From contig JALPQD010000016.1 of NCBI GenBank assembly GCA_023101885.1, forward strand, positions 8,681,634 to 8,745,633: DNA of 64,000 nt. Direction: 5' to 3'. Below are positions 45,387 to 55,695 of this stretch, one piece after another. A program made the translations under genes and the position numbers. Within the stretch, counting starts at the first letter, position 1; each line of letters begins with the position of its first letter. The notes below the pieces were generated by a model. It worked only from the letters and a program-made list of their open reading frames with translations. It ran no database searches and was not told the origin of the DNA. This DNA is from Typhlomys cinereus (lineage: Eukaryota > Chordata > Mammalia > Rodentia > Platacanthomyidae).

Positions 45387-45800
45387 TGTACCAGTTAGAT
45401 ATAAGTGTCAATTTAATCATTTTGAACTGACCCTGTAGGTACACCTGTGAAGAATTATTTAGTTCAGGCAATCTTTGAGCAAGCCTGAAGCAGACCATCT
45501 AATGAATGTAGGAAGACTCAGCCCATAGTGAGTGGGGTGGTTCCCTGTGCAGGTGGATATACAATGGAGAGACAGCTTACTAGTTTTGATGGGCTGGTAG
45601 AATGGCAAGCTAGGAAGCATGCCCTTCTCTCAGCTCTTTCTATGGACATGACATTACTATTTCTCTTAGCTTCTGATATTAATGTGAACTTTCCTGCCAT
45701 CATAATGGAGTATAATCAGAAACTGTAGGTCAAGAATAAACCTTTGTTCTCCTGGGTTGTTTGGGTCTTGTATTTATTCAGCAATGGGAAGAATTTGTAC
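45387..45800 (+). mobile_element. LTR, ERVL-MaLR type, old
   Basis: Starts TGTACCAGTTAGATATAAG and is colinear with the LTR at 43.8 kb: 'agtgtcaattt', 'agcaagcctgaagcagacc', 'gaataaacctttgttctcc', 'agcaatgggaagaattt'. It is the most diverged member in the window. The ends are approximate. Confidence 0.6.
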
Positions 45801-47629
45801 TGGTATTGTTTAACATCTTTCAAGAAATTCAAGGCTGATGTCATTTAGCACTCTTTAACTCTTTGTGGTTGGCTCCACTTTCATGAGCTGGTGGACTCTG
45901 TCCTGTACCCTGTCCACTAATATCTAGTGGATCATTGACCTACAAAGTTTCCAGAAAATTCTCACATAGTTTTCTTATACTGTGAGAATTACCATAAATT
46001 ATAAAAAGACTTATTCAAAGAACAGATAATTGGCACATGTTAACTGGTTGCTTAACTGGTTGCTAGAAAGTTCTAGAATTTGGGGAGGTGCTAGTTGCAG
46101 CAGGTTAAACGAGAAGTCCCTTGTTGGAATGAATCTGATACATGAATACAGTCCTCCTTTGGCGTCAGAGTTGGGGAGCCTGTGCCTAGTGCAGCATGTT
46201 CACCACAGATAGTGACAGACTTTTTAATAGGTTTTGTCCACCGCTGTGAGATCACTACCATACCCGTTATGGACCTTGAGGCTCTACACAAGGTCCTTTG
46301 ACTTTTTTTCAGTTAGAACGAATGTCATAATTCTTAGCATTTCAAATCGTGTGTGGCCTTATCCTGCTTCAGAGTGTATTGTTTTCTTGGGGTCTTATTT
46401 CTCCTTTTAGTTTCTTAACTTTTTAGAAAATTTCTATTAGTTTCAGTGAGCTTTATCACCAAGTAAGTTTTATTGAGAGTTTTTTGTTTTGAAAATTCCT
46501 GGAGCTTTCATTATCTGTAGTTGTATGACAAACATGGGAAGCATCAATCATTTATTGCTTTTGTAGATTATGTATATTCAGTTATTTAGCCAGAATACAT
46601 AAGAATGGCCTTCTTGTAACTGAAGATCAATAAATCACAGAGCTCAAGGATGGTATGGGTATATTCAGGTGGGTATGTACAACTTGTAATTATAGAACCT
46701 GTGCACCTTTCACTAACCTGTAACACTCAACAATATTTGTATCATCTCTGAAATATCTGACTGTTTTAATCTATACTTTGAATTATGTACTATACCCTCA
46801 AGAAACGTAAATGAATCTGGGAAATAAGCTGCTCTGTGATGTGACTCTATAATGCATATTAACTGGTTGATGTTAACTCTTTTCATAATTCATGCTGATT
46901 ATCACAGTATAAAATACTTATACAACTGTTTTCTAGAAATTTCCTGGGCTAATGATTCCACTGGATATTACAAAACAGGGTACAGGATAGACCTCACCAG
47001 CTTATGAAAGTGAAACCAGTCACAAAGAATTAAAGAGAATTACACGCCATCATACTTGAATTCCTTGAAGAATGAAATCTGAAAATTCACCTACTTAGAT
47101 CAACAAGCTGTGTCCCTAAGGGCCAAATCTGATACCTGCTTTCTGTGTTGCCCCCAAAATAATTTTCTTTTACATTTTCAATTTGTTTTACAAGGTCAAA
47201 AGGAGCATGATATTTCTTAACCTGAAAATCATATGAAATTCAAAATTTCAGTCTTCATAAAGATTTTGTAACACTGTCATATGCATTCATTGATGTATTG
47301 TGTATAGATGCTGTATGAACAAGAGAAGTGAGTAGTTCTAGAGAACTAATGGCTAACACAGCTGCAAATACTTCAATCTAGCCTTTATAGAAAGTATATG
47401 GATCTCTGACATAGATTACCTCTGACCCTCTAATAACCAGATAAGCAACATTCTTACGCATATGCAGGTACTGAGCCTCAGGTAGGTAATTGTGTTGCTA
47501 TGGTGGTTCAAAGCAGATGACAACACATTCCTCAGGTATCCTTTCCATTGAGAGGTTGAATCTATATCTCCTATCATGAATCAAGAGGTTAGAAGGATTT
47601 GCTAGTCAGTTTTCTATCATATGGATTAA
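45801..47629. other. unique AT-rich non-coding sequence
   Basis: About 1.8 kb with no recognisable repeat, gene or RNA. Confidence 0.45.
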
Positions 47630-47642
47630 AGAGAAAAGAGTT

Positions 47643-47878
47643 GGGTTGGAGAGATGACTCAGGGGTTAAACCTCTGCCTTGTGAGCAGAAGGACTTGAGT
47701 TTGGATCCCAGATCCCACATAAAAGTGCCAGGCAGAAATGGCAGTAGCCTGCACTTCCAGCCTTGGAAGGTGGAGCTTGGGAAATCCTAGGAGCAAAGCA
47801 AAAGGAGGTAGAGTAATCCATGATGATTCGCAATGTCACCTTGGGTCTCCACAGGCACACATAGTGCCCTCTGATGCA

Positions 47879-47915
<37 letters not shown>

Positions 47916-47941
47916 GGTGAAGAGAGAGAGCGAGAGAAAGA
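47643..47941 (+). repeat. Dip-like tRNA-derived SINE
   Basis: The head is GGGTTGGAGAGATGACTCAG and the B-box region is GGACTTGAGTTTGGATCCC. A full body, (CA)n at 47884-47914 and a purine-rich tail follow. The duplication is AGAGAAAAGAGTT at 47630-47642 and AGAGAAATGAGTT at 47942-47954 (12 of 13). Confidence 0.9.
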
Positions 47942-47954
47942 AGAGAAATGAGTT

Positions 47955-49341
47955 ATTTGGCCCCAGTTGATGAGGTTGTAGTCCATATGAAGTCTTGATT
48001 GTGACACATTGTAGAAATGTTTCAATATAAATCATTATTTGGGGTTTATATTCTTTTATATTGTGACTAGCATGACCATCTTATGTTATTTTCCTGAGGT
48101 AACTCTGCCATATAAACAGTTTCTTCACATTTAAATTCACAAAAACCTTGGCATAGATTTTAACACATTTCAGACTCTTGAACTTTGTCTATAGTGGATA
48201 TGATAGTACTTAGTAGCAAGGCTCAGACTTAATCTCTGATATCCTTGAGTTCTGTACCTGGCTGTACCACTTGTCAGCTCTGTGACTTTTGGAAAGTTTT
48301 TTAGCTTATTTTATTTATTTATTTATTTTTAGCTTATTTTGAGATCCTCATCTGTAAAATCAGGATGAAGACTTTCATCCTGTAAGATTATGTTAGCATT
48401 CTATAAGATTATCCATCTCAAATTCCTGATTTGTAGTAAATGCTTAGTAATTTTTGTGTACAGTCACGAATGTTATTGAACTTATCTTGAAATTCCTCTG
48501 GTTATGTGTTTTCTCTGGTGAGCTGTTAGAGGTACTCTGGGTGTATAAGTAATTAATTATGGTATAGTCTGTTTGTCAGCAGCAGAAAGTAGTATTCTGT
48601 CTTTTAATTATTATTTGAATAATTTTCTGCAATGATACAATTTGAATAGTGTACCATGTCATGGAAGTAATGTAAGTAAATAAAATTATACATTTATTGA
48701 GCAACTATAGATTGAGAACTGTTTAGTGGTAAGCAATTTTTTTTTTCAACTAAAGGCATCTTCTAAGGGGGGGGTTTAAGAAGTAAATTAGGAGATTCAA
48801 TTTCTAGACTTTTCTGATCTACTTGAATATTTCCTTTTATTTTTCCATTTATTTCTTCAGCTCAAAGGCAAGACCTTCTACATGATAGGCAAGCACTCTA
48901 CCTCTGGGTCACATCCCCATTCTTTTAGAGTTTGCATTTCTTGAAGGTTTCCAGACAGTGTTGCTGTGACTGGCCAAGGGTCTTTCAGGAACTACTAGTC
49001 TAGGTGACCTCCAATTGTCTTCCCATTCTGTGTGCTAGTATATTCATACTTCAGTATGTAACAGCTCTCAACTATTTTAATTCCTAACTCTCTTAACTTC
49101 TTTACTGGGTAATAAATTCACAGCAGCAAATAAGACAGACAAAAATTTCTGATCTTTTGGCTCTGCTGTCCCAATACTTCCATTAGCCAGTACATATGGA
49201 GGAATTAATATATATTAGGAGCCCTTCAAAGTGTTTTATGAACATTAACTTGCTTCATCCATCAAAAGATGCTATGAGAGAGATGCTATTATAGTTATTT
49301 TTCAAATATGGAAGCTGAAACACAAATGTTCACCAATGTAC
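47955..49341. other. unique non-coding sequence
   Basis: AT-rich, with an ATTT run at 48310-48330 and a possible composite-SINE scrap near 48860-48920 ('ggcaagcactctacctctgg'). No gene seen. Confidence 0.4.
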
Positions 49342-49346
49342 CCATG

Positions 49347-49770
49347 TATTGCAGTTTGCCTGCATGATTGCTGATAAATGATCATCACACTTCTTAAGGG
49401 AACAAGGGGTTTATTTCCTTATGACAGTCTGGTTACAGTTCTTAGTCCAGCTTGATGGGAGGACATGCACCAACACAAGGGCTGAGGGAACTGGCCACAC
49501 CATCACCACATAATAGCTGAGAGATGGACAATCCTTCCTTGCCAGACCAGCATGTCTGGCCAAGTATACAGAAGGATGCCAACTCTCTCAACCAGCTCTC
49601 TGTGATTTATCCAGGGCCTAATCCCACCCATCATAGGCTGGGTCTTCCTTATCAGCTAGACAATCTCCTTCAGATTTGCTCTGGGCTCAAATCAACCACT
49701 AATTCTTCACAAATGTGTCCAGAGCTCAAACCCGCAATAGTGAAGTTGACACCTGTGCCTAACTATGACA
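49347..49770 (-). repeat. 3' LTR of the MaLR-type element
   Basis: Reads TGTCATAGTTAGG...to...CTGCAATA on the minus strand; the final CA has decayed to TA. By eye roughly nine in ten bases agree with the other LTR. Confidence 0.85.
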
Positions 49771-49781
49771 TTCCACCCCTT
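49771..49781 (-). other. polypurine tract
   Basis: On the minus strand AAGGGGTGGAA directly precedes the 3' LTR start TGTCATAG. This is the expected site for plus-strand priming. Confidence 0.75.
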
Positions 49782-50012
49782 GTCAACTTGACACAAAGAC
49801 ATAGAACTTTTAAACTGTAACCTTTCCTTGTCCCCACAGATGTTACAAAATATAAATACATTCATTCCATGGACAAATTTAAAATGTTCTCATTAAAACT
49901 TCAGTTCCAACATTTTAAGAGTTCAAGATTTTTTTTTAACTTTAAAAGGTTATTAAATCAGAATAAGTTAAATACTTTAAAAACAAATAAAACATTAAAA
50001 CAGAAGAATCTT

Positions 50013-50491
50013 TTTTAATTATTTTTAATTTCCACTCATATAACTTTAACAGGTACACCGGTCCCCTCCCTCACTCCAACCTCCCACCACCCTATGCCCT
50101 TTTCCCCTCCCCCCTTCGTCCCTATCCCCCAGTGCCTCCCCCTCCCATCCCCGGAGCATCCTTTAATGTGCATGCCAGACTCTCCTCTGGGTCCTCCTCT
50201 CCGATGAGGTGCAAGGATCCAGTGGCATTTCCCAGAACTGTTTCCTGTGTTACTCTTAAGCATAGGACCACTACTGTGGCTGTCAATCCCTTGCCTCCAA
50301 GAATCCTAGTGCCTTTAGCAAATGCTAGAATTTGAGGGGTCAACAGTGTGTTGGACATTGTGCAAGGCATGCAAAATCCAATTATGATTGCTTCGGCCCT
50401 AACTTGTGTGGAGTATCTTGCATATCATTACTCCTCCTATCCTTGTGCTCTTACAATCTTACCATCCCCTCTTTCGCAAATTTCCCTGAGC
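50013..50491 (-). mobile_element. 5'-truncated L1 (3' UTR only) inside the MaLR-type element
   Basis: About 480 bp of L1 3' UTR in minus orientation: the plus strand has a T-rich start, 'actcatataactttaacagg', the CCCTCCC tract, and ends at 'tttccctgagc'. It is flanked by TAAAACAGAAGAATCTT (49996-50012) and TAAAACAGAAGGATCTT (50492-50508), 16 of 17 matching. Confidence 0.9.
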
Positions 50492-50527
50492 TAAAACAGA
50501 AGGATCTTGATGCAATAAGAAAACATT

Positions 50528-50568
50528 GGTGGAGGCGGTCCATGGTGGTTCCCGAATTTGCCGGTGGT

Positions 50569-50614
<46 letters not shown>

Positions 50615-50642
50615 CACAATTGAATAAAAAAATTAAAAAAAG
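50528..50642 (+). repeat. 5'-truncated Dip-like SINE inside the MaLR-type element
   Basis: Only the SINE 3' end is present: GGTGGAGGCGGTCCATGG onward, (CA)n at 50573-50610, then GCACAATTGAATAAA and an A-rich tail. A 9-bp duplication, GAAAACATT, lies at 50519-50527 and 50643-50651. It sits ten bases from the neighbouring L1's duplication. Confidence 0.85.
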
Positions 50643-50772
50643 GAAAACATTTAAATTAAGATCAAAGTCCAGCAAATTACCGCATCCTATACTTCAATGT
50701 CCATCTTCTGTTGCTCATCATGTAATCATGGTGGCTCAAAGATTTCAGGAATTCCCAGTCCCTCTTTGCAGC

Positions 50773-51171
50773 TCAAAGTTGAAAAGCAGAGTTTCTTTGA
50801 ACCAGGCTGAGTCTCCATTCGCAACAGTCCTTAGCATACATCCCATGGTTCTTGCATCTCCAACAGTCTGGGTTTGCCTCTGCAGCTATAAGCTTCACCT
50901 TCTCTTCCAGGAACTCTATAAGCTTCACCTTCTCTTCCAGGAACTCTATAAGCTTCACCTTCTCTTGCAAGAACTCTACACCTGCCACTTGATGCCAAGC
51001 TTTTGCTGCTTTCCATGAATCCCTCGAATTGTTCACCAAAACCAGTATCCTGAGGGATGCTGCCAGATTCCGAAGCAAGGTTGAAATGTAGCTTGGTCCA
51101 CTAGAGCTACACCTGCACCATATCTGTGCTCTGATGCTGGAAAAGCCTATTCCAGGCAGCCAAACTTCCAA
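50773..51171 (-). pseudogene. gag-like frame of the MaLR-type element, with zinc-knuckle relic
   Basis: A 132-codon open piece. It holds three in-frame copies of a ten-residue unit (consensus EFLEEKVKLI), then a cysteine cluster CWRCKNHGMYAKDC. The spacing C-x2-C-x9-C, with glycine at position 8, matches a retroviral nucleocapsid CCHC knuckle, except that the zinc-binding histidine position holds methionine. MaLR interiors are generally thought to derive from ERVL gag. The frame is interrupted upstream (pieces at 51226-51456 and 51378-51644), so no complete protein remains. Confidence 0.5.
50887..50976. repeat. 30-bp tandem repeat, 3 copies
   Basis: Units at 50887-50916, 50917-50946 and 50947-50976. 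The first two are identical and the third differs at about two bases. The unit starts TATAAGCTTCACCTTCTC. Thirty bases keep the overlapping gag-like frame open. Confidence 0.92.
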
Positions 51172-51225
51172 AAGGCAAGAAACAGCTTTAACTTGGGCTT
51201 TCGGCCCCAGAAGGAATTTGAGTTT

Positions 51226-51456
51226 TCAAACCACGAACTTGTCATGTCTTCCACTGTCCCAGTGCAAGTCACTATGTTTTCCTTCACTGATACTCATTTC
51301 TCCAAAAGTAGCAAATATTCTGCTGCCTGCCCTTTGCACATCCAAACCTTCAAGGCTGCCAATACAACTCTCCTCTGTCAAGCAAACCAGTCCATTGTGT
51401 TCAAGTTCAATTTCAGCCAAGTCCTTGTTTCCCTCATCACAAATTGGCCCAAACAA
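51226..51456 (-). pseudogene. second gag-like piece of the MaLR-type element
   Basis: A 76-codon open piece upstream (minus sense) of the knuckle-bearing piece and overlapping the 51378-51644 frame. It is probably part of the same decayed gag-like region between the primer-binding site and the coiled/knuckle part. No named domain was recognised. Confidence 0.4.
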
Positions 51457-51600
51457 TTTCTCTCCGCAATTGGCCTACTAAACTCTGAAGAATGGTATTT
51501 GTAAATCCACAAAGTGAAAATTCTCAAGCATTTCCTACTTTGTCCAGTGAAACTGTTCAAAAGCCACAATATCCACATAGTCAGATCTATCAGCAACATA

Positions 51601-51617
51601 CCACTTCGTGGGTACCA
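51601..51617 (-). other. primer-binding site, leucine-tRNA type
   Basis: Five bases inside the 5' LTR boundary the minus strand reads TGGTACCCACGAAGTGG. It begins TGG (pairs with tRNA CCA). It resembles the leucine-type sites of ERVL/MaLR elements. Confidence 0.65.
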
Positions 51618-51622
51618 AATTC

Positions 51623-52043
51623 TGTTGCAGTCCGCCTGCAACATTGCTGATAAATAACCATCACACAGCTTAAGGGAACGAGGAGTTTACTTTCTTACAA
51701 TTTGGTTACAGTTCTCAGTCCAGCTTGAAGGGAGAGCACACACCCAACACCAGGGCTGAGGGAACTGGCCACCATCACCACATAACGGCTGAGAGATGGA
51801 CAATTCTTACTTGCCAAACCAGCATGTCTGGCCAAGTGTACAGAAGGATGCCAACTCTCTCAACCAGCTCTCTGTGATTTATCCAGGGTCTAATCTCACC
51901 CATCATGGGCTGGGTCTTTCCCATCAGCTGGACAATCTCCTTCAGGTTTGCTCTGGGCTTTACTTAATCATTAACTCTCTACAACTGTGCCCAGAACTCA
52001 AACCCTCAACAGTCAAGCTGACATCTGCTGCTTAACTATGACA
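51623..52043 (-). repeat. 5' LTR of the MaLR-type element
   Basis: 421 bp, TGTCATAGTTAAGC...CTGCAACA on the minus strand, so TG...CA ends are intact. An AATAAA-type signal is degraded. It is the same family as the LTRs at 20.9, 43.8 and 45.4 kb. Confidence 0.85.
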
Positions 52044-52079
52044 CCATGGTTCTGTTATATGCAGTGGAACGGAGATCAC

Positions 52080-52480
52080 TAAGTGGTTGCAGTTTTGAGA
52101 TGTTTTTGTTTCCCTTCTGTTACTATGAAAAAGCAATTTAAGGGCGAGAAAGGGTTCATTTTGTCTTATGATTCCAAAGGGATAGAGTCCATTATGGTCA
52201 GAAGGCATGACAACAGGCAGGGCAACAGTAGTGGAAGGTTGGCAGCTCACATTGTATTTACATACAGGAAGTAGATAGAGACATACAAAGAAAAAAAAGG
52301 AAAAATAGATAGATAGATAGAGAGGAAGTGGGGTGCACTGTAAATCCCAGTGAAGTACTTTTTCCAGCAAGAGTGCACCTCCTGAAAGTTCCACAATCTT
52401 CCCAAACAACCAAGCCAACTGAAGATCAAATGTTTTAAACACATGAGCCTTTGGGAGAAGCATTATACATGGAAACCACA
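52080..52480 (-). repeat. possible second MaLR-like LTR relic, different family
   Basis: The plus strand has 'gggttcattttgtcttatg', 'tagagtccattatgg' and 'cccaaacaaccaagcc', a layout seen in reversed rodent MaLR-type LTRs. It includes a (GATA)n run at about 52303-52322. Ends are unresolved. Confidence 0.35.
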
Positions 52481-52697
52481 AGAGTCACACTCACATGCTA
52501 ATATTCTGTGTAAATGACCATGCAGTATCCATATCTTAGTCTATTTAGGCTGCCATAATGGAGTTTCATTTCAAGAAGAACAGAAATGTAGTTCACACCG
52601 TTCCAAAGATAAGAGTCCAAATTCAGGTTGTTGGGAGGTTGGGTGTTTGGTGAGCATCCTCTTGCCTTTTCTGCATCATCACAAAGTGGAAGGGCTG

Positions 52698-53222
52698 ATC
52701 AGGGAAATGCAAATCAAAACTTCCCTGAGATATCATCTCACCCTGGTCAGGATGGCAAAAATCCACAATACAAACAACAACAAATGCTGGAGAGGATGTG
52801 GAGAGAGGGGAACTCTCCTACATTGCTGGTGGGAATGCAGGCTCATATAGCCACTCTGGCAAGCCGTCTGGAGATTCTTAAAGAAACTAAAGATTGAAAT
52901 GCCATATGACCCTGCTATTCCACTTTTGGGAATAACCCCCCATGCAGCAGAGGTTCACCTCGATAGCACAAGCACGACCATGTTCATAGCAGCACTGTTT
53001 ACAATAGCAAAGTCATGGAATCAACCCAAATGTCCAACAGTTGATGAGTGGATAAGGAAACTGTGGTACATCTATACAATGGAGTACTACTCAGCCATCA
53101 AAAATGAAGAATTACTGGAATTTGCTGGGAAATGGATGTCATTAGAAACAATTATATTAAGTGAAGTATCCCAGACCCAGAAAATGAAGCGCTGTATGTA
53201 CTCCCTAATAGGTGGCTCCTAG
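52698..53222 (+). pseudogene. ORF2 C-terminal remnant of the truncated L1
   Basis: The frames at 52647-52850 and 52899-53222 carry the ORF2 C terminus: the cysteine motif [18 protein letters not shown], then [14 protein letters not shown], and the end MYSLIGGS. A frameshift near 52850-52898 separates them. Truncated at birth by incomplete reverse transcription, it was never functional here. Confidence 0.9.
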
Positions 53223-54051
53223 TACCAAACCTAGCCAGCCCACCTTGAGACACTCAAAGATAAATCTATGTAATACCTACAGTAATTGCAAGGATTATGA
53301 ACAGGAGGGATGGGGTTGGAGGGCCACACCAGACACAAGGAAAGAGGGGACCATGTTGCAACAGAGAAGATAGGCCTCCATCAAGGACTGCAAGGGGTGA
53401 CATACATGCCCATCAGGATGGAGTGAAGGGCTTTGCAGGAGCAGCAAAACTGCAAAAGAAAATCAACAAACCACAATCCAGAACTTCAGAGACTCTGTAT
53501 CAATCACTTAGAACTAGGCCAGACTAATCTCTCCCCTTCCTGAAGCTCAGGGACATTTCCGGAAGAGGGGGTGGTAAGAGTGTAAGAGCAAAAGTATGGG
53601 AGGAGCAATGATTTGCAAGATACTCCACACAAGTTAGGGCCGAAGCAATCATAATTGGACTTTGCATGCCCTGTGCAATGTCCAACACATGATTGACCTC
53701 ACAAAGTCTAGCATCTGCTAAAAGCACCAAGATCCTTGGAGACAAGGGATTGACAGCCACAGTAATGTTCCTATGCTTAAGGGGAGCACGGGAAAGGGTT
53801 CAGGGAAATACAACTGGGTCCTTGTACGGAAAGGAGGGCCCAGAGGAGAGTCTGGTATGCACATTAAAGGATGCTCCGGGGATGGGAGGGGGAGGCGCCA
53901 GCGGGATGGGGAGAGAGGGGTGAGGGGAGGGGGAGCAGGGGGCTCGGGGGGGAGGAGAAGGGAGGGAGGGAAGTGGTGTACCTATTAAGTTTGTATGAGC
54001 AGAAATAATAATAAAAATATTAAAAAAAAAAACAAAAAACAAACAAAAAAA
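52698..54051 (+). mobile_element. 5'-truncated L1, plus strand, 1.35 kb
   Basis: Contains the last part of ORF2, the complete 3' UTR with G-rich tract (53880-53975) and an A-rich tail (54010-54051). A perfect 17-bp duplication, ACAAAGTGGAAGGGCTG, lies at 52681-52697 and 54052-54068. The 3' UTR is close to that of L1-A and L1-C. The tail contains CAAA/CAAAA interruptions. Confidence 0.95.
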
Positions 54052-54190
54052 ACAAAGTGGAAGGGCTGGATGGCTCTCCAGAACTTCTTTCTAAGGGGGC
54101 CCGAACAATATATTTGTGAAGTTCTTTCTTTGTGACTTCATCTCCTAATATGTCACACTGGGCCTTAGGATTTGAATAGGTGAATTTTAG

Positions 54191-54762
54191 GGTATGCAAA
54201 CATTCAGTGTAGAGCAAGATTTGCTGAAAAGGCAAATAAGAGAAAACAAGTATCTTTTCTTAACTGATGAGGGCCATCATCCATCTGACACAAAAGAGTA
54301 AACGAGGGTAAAGATTTCAAAGAAAGGAAGAAAAAAAAAATCCTTGAAATCAACACAGCTGGAGAGTACTTATTTTTTTTTAAGTTAAAAGCTGTAAATG
54401 GCAAGTCCTTTTTGCAGTGTCCTTGAAGACAGTCAAAATAAAATTCCAATAATGTTATTTTTTAAAAGGGTAGAAAACCTCTTCAGTAAGCACTAAGTGG
54501 GACATGAGTGTGGAGGGGGTGCTAAGGTAACTTCTTCAGACACCAATTGACATCTGGGAGAGAGTTTCAGGTGGAATTCTTGCCAAGAATCTGTTGTCTC
54601 CTCTATATCTTTTATTTTGTAATCCAGAGAGAAAGTCTCCAAGCTTCATTGGATTTAGCCTATTTTGAGTTCTCCATCTCTAGTTAATGCCTCTATACAA
54701 ATCCTATTAATTATGGAGGTACACCCCAAGAGAGGCCACAGCTAAATGCCTTTGCAGAGTAG
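54191..54762. other. unique non-coding sequence
   Basis: Nothing recognised apart from A-rich runs near 54330 and T-rich runs near 54372. Confidence 0.4.
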
Positions 54763-54861
54763 GTATCTTGTGGCACTATGGATTCAGGGAGGCCCTAGCC
54801 CAGGCTCCTGAATCCAGGAAGTCTGACTACAGACAAGCCTGAGCAAGGAACCATACAAACA

Positions 54862-54933
54862 GGAATGGACAACCAATGGGCAGAGGGATGAACAACCAAT
54901 TGAAAGGAGGGATGAACAACTAATGGGAAGTGG
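54862..54933 (+). repeat. 24-bp tandem repeat, 3 copies, CCAAT-bearing
   Basis: Units at 54862-54885, 54886-54909 and 54910-54933 of the type GGATGAACAACCAAT. CCAAT is intact in units 1 and 2 and changed to CTAAT in unit 3. They lie 100-170 bp upstream of a TATA box, as enhancer repeats do in LTR U3 regions. Confidence 0.85.
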
Positions 54934-55032
54934 CCATCTAACCTGGACACCTAGTAAACAGTTAAATGATTGGTGGCTGCTTTCCCCCTCCCCCGAACAG
55001 AGGGGTGGCCACACCTGATTGGACTCTGACCC

Positions 55033-55040
55033 TATATAAG
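55033..55040 (+). promoter_or_regulatory. TATA box
   Basis: TATATAAG, following ATTGG and 'ggccacacctgattgg' elements. Transcription would be expected to begin about 25-30 bp downstream, near 55065. Confidence 0.5.
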
Positions 55041-55211
55041 CCCAAACATTTCCTGAATTAGAGCTGAGTCTTCAGCCAACTAGTTGTCTGCTTGCTGCTT
55101 CTGCCCTGACTCCCAGGGTCTGGGTGGTGACCCCATAGTTGGCTTGCCGGCTCGCCCATTCACCTCGCGGTTTACCCCTCTTCCTCCCCCAGGGATTTGG
55201 CAATAGTATCT

Positions 55212-55570
55212 GACACGAATATATCTTTTATTTTAAAATGTAGGTGAGAGTAATGTTCTCTTTCTGGTTTTAAGTTGTCCTACCTTCAAACCCATTATGA
55301 GGTTATGTGCTTCCTGCTTTTCTGAGTGATCTCAGCCATTCTTGTGTTTTTCATGCTCAAGCCTTACTTTAATGAAGAAAAACTTCCGATAAGTTCAGGT
55401 CTAGTCTAGATCCAGCTTTCTCTCTGTACTCTTTTAGTGTGATTGCTTATGTTTCTTAGCAAAAAGATATGTCATAGATAGATTGTGGGCAAGTGCTCTT
55501 TCATTCTTATATATTACCGAGTTCAGTCTTTGAATTTTTTCTTTCTTTTCTTTTTTTTAATCTATTTTTT
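55212..55570. other. unique non-coding sequence
   Basis: Nothing recognised. Confidence 0.4.
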
Positions 55571-55695
55571 CCTTCCTTCCTTCCTTCCTTCCTTCCTTCC
55601 TTCCTTCCTTCCTTCCTTCCTTCCTTCCTTCCTTCCTCCCTCCCTCCCTCCCTCCCTCCCTCCCTCCCTCCCTCCCTCCCTCCCTTCCTTCCTTG
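55571..55695. repeat. compound (CCTT)n(CCCT)n microsatellite
   Basis: About 16 CCTT units (55571-55636) switch sharply to about 12 CCCT units (to about 55684), then back to a few CCTT. Frames over it are low complexity on both strands. Confidence 0.95.

Larger units (their letters stand above)
49347..52043 (-). mobile_element. complete ERVL-MaLR-type LTR retrotransposon
   Basis: Two directly repeated LTRs (49347-49770 and 51623-52043) flank an internal region of about 1.85 kb. A 5-bp duplication, CCATG, lies at 49342-49346 and 52044-52048. On the minus strand the order is 5' LTR, primer-binding site, a gag-like region, a polypurine tract, 3' LTR. About 0.6 kb of the interior is later L1 and SINE insertion, so the original interior was about 1.25 kb. 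That is too short for pol and fits a non-autonomous MaLR. It is an ancient, inactive copy. Confidence 0.85.
52535..54190. repeat. unclassified repeat interrupted by an L1
   Basis: The flanks of the L1 at 52698-54051 (52535-52697 and 54052-54190) join across its duplication into one sequence: 'aggctgccataatggagttt', then 'aagtggaagggctg', then 'ggctctccagaacttc'. This is reminiscent of an LTR-like interspersed repeat. The family is not identified. Confidence 0.3.
54769..55205 (+). mobile_element. probable solo LTR of an endogenous retrovirus
   Basis: About 437 bp starting TGTGGCACTATGG, flanked by GTATCT at 54763-54768 and 55206-55211, a possible 6-bp duplication. It has a promoter-like interior: three 24-bp repeats with CCAAT boxes, two further inverted CCAAT (ATTGG) boxes, TATATAAG at 55033-55040, and a pyrimidine-rich, CpG-containing downstream part. 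The 3' end is not a clean CA, so the boundary or the call may be off. A host promoter is an alternative. Confidence 0.5.

Noticed and set aside
50887..50976. CRISPR-like spaced repeats
   Set aside because: The three 30-bp units are directly adjacent with no spacers, and the setting is a mammalian retroelement.
52535..52850. Plus-strand frame from 52628 as one protein
   Set aside because: It joins flanking repeat sequence to L1 ORF2 across the L1 insertion junction at 52698.
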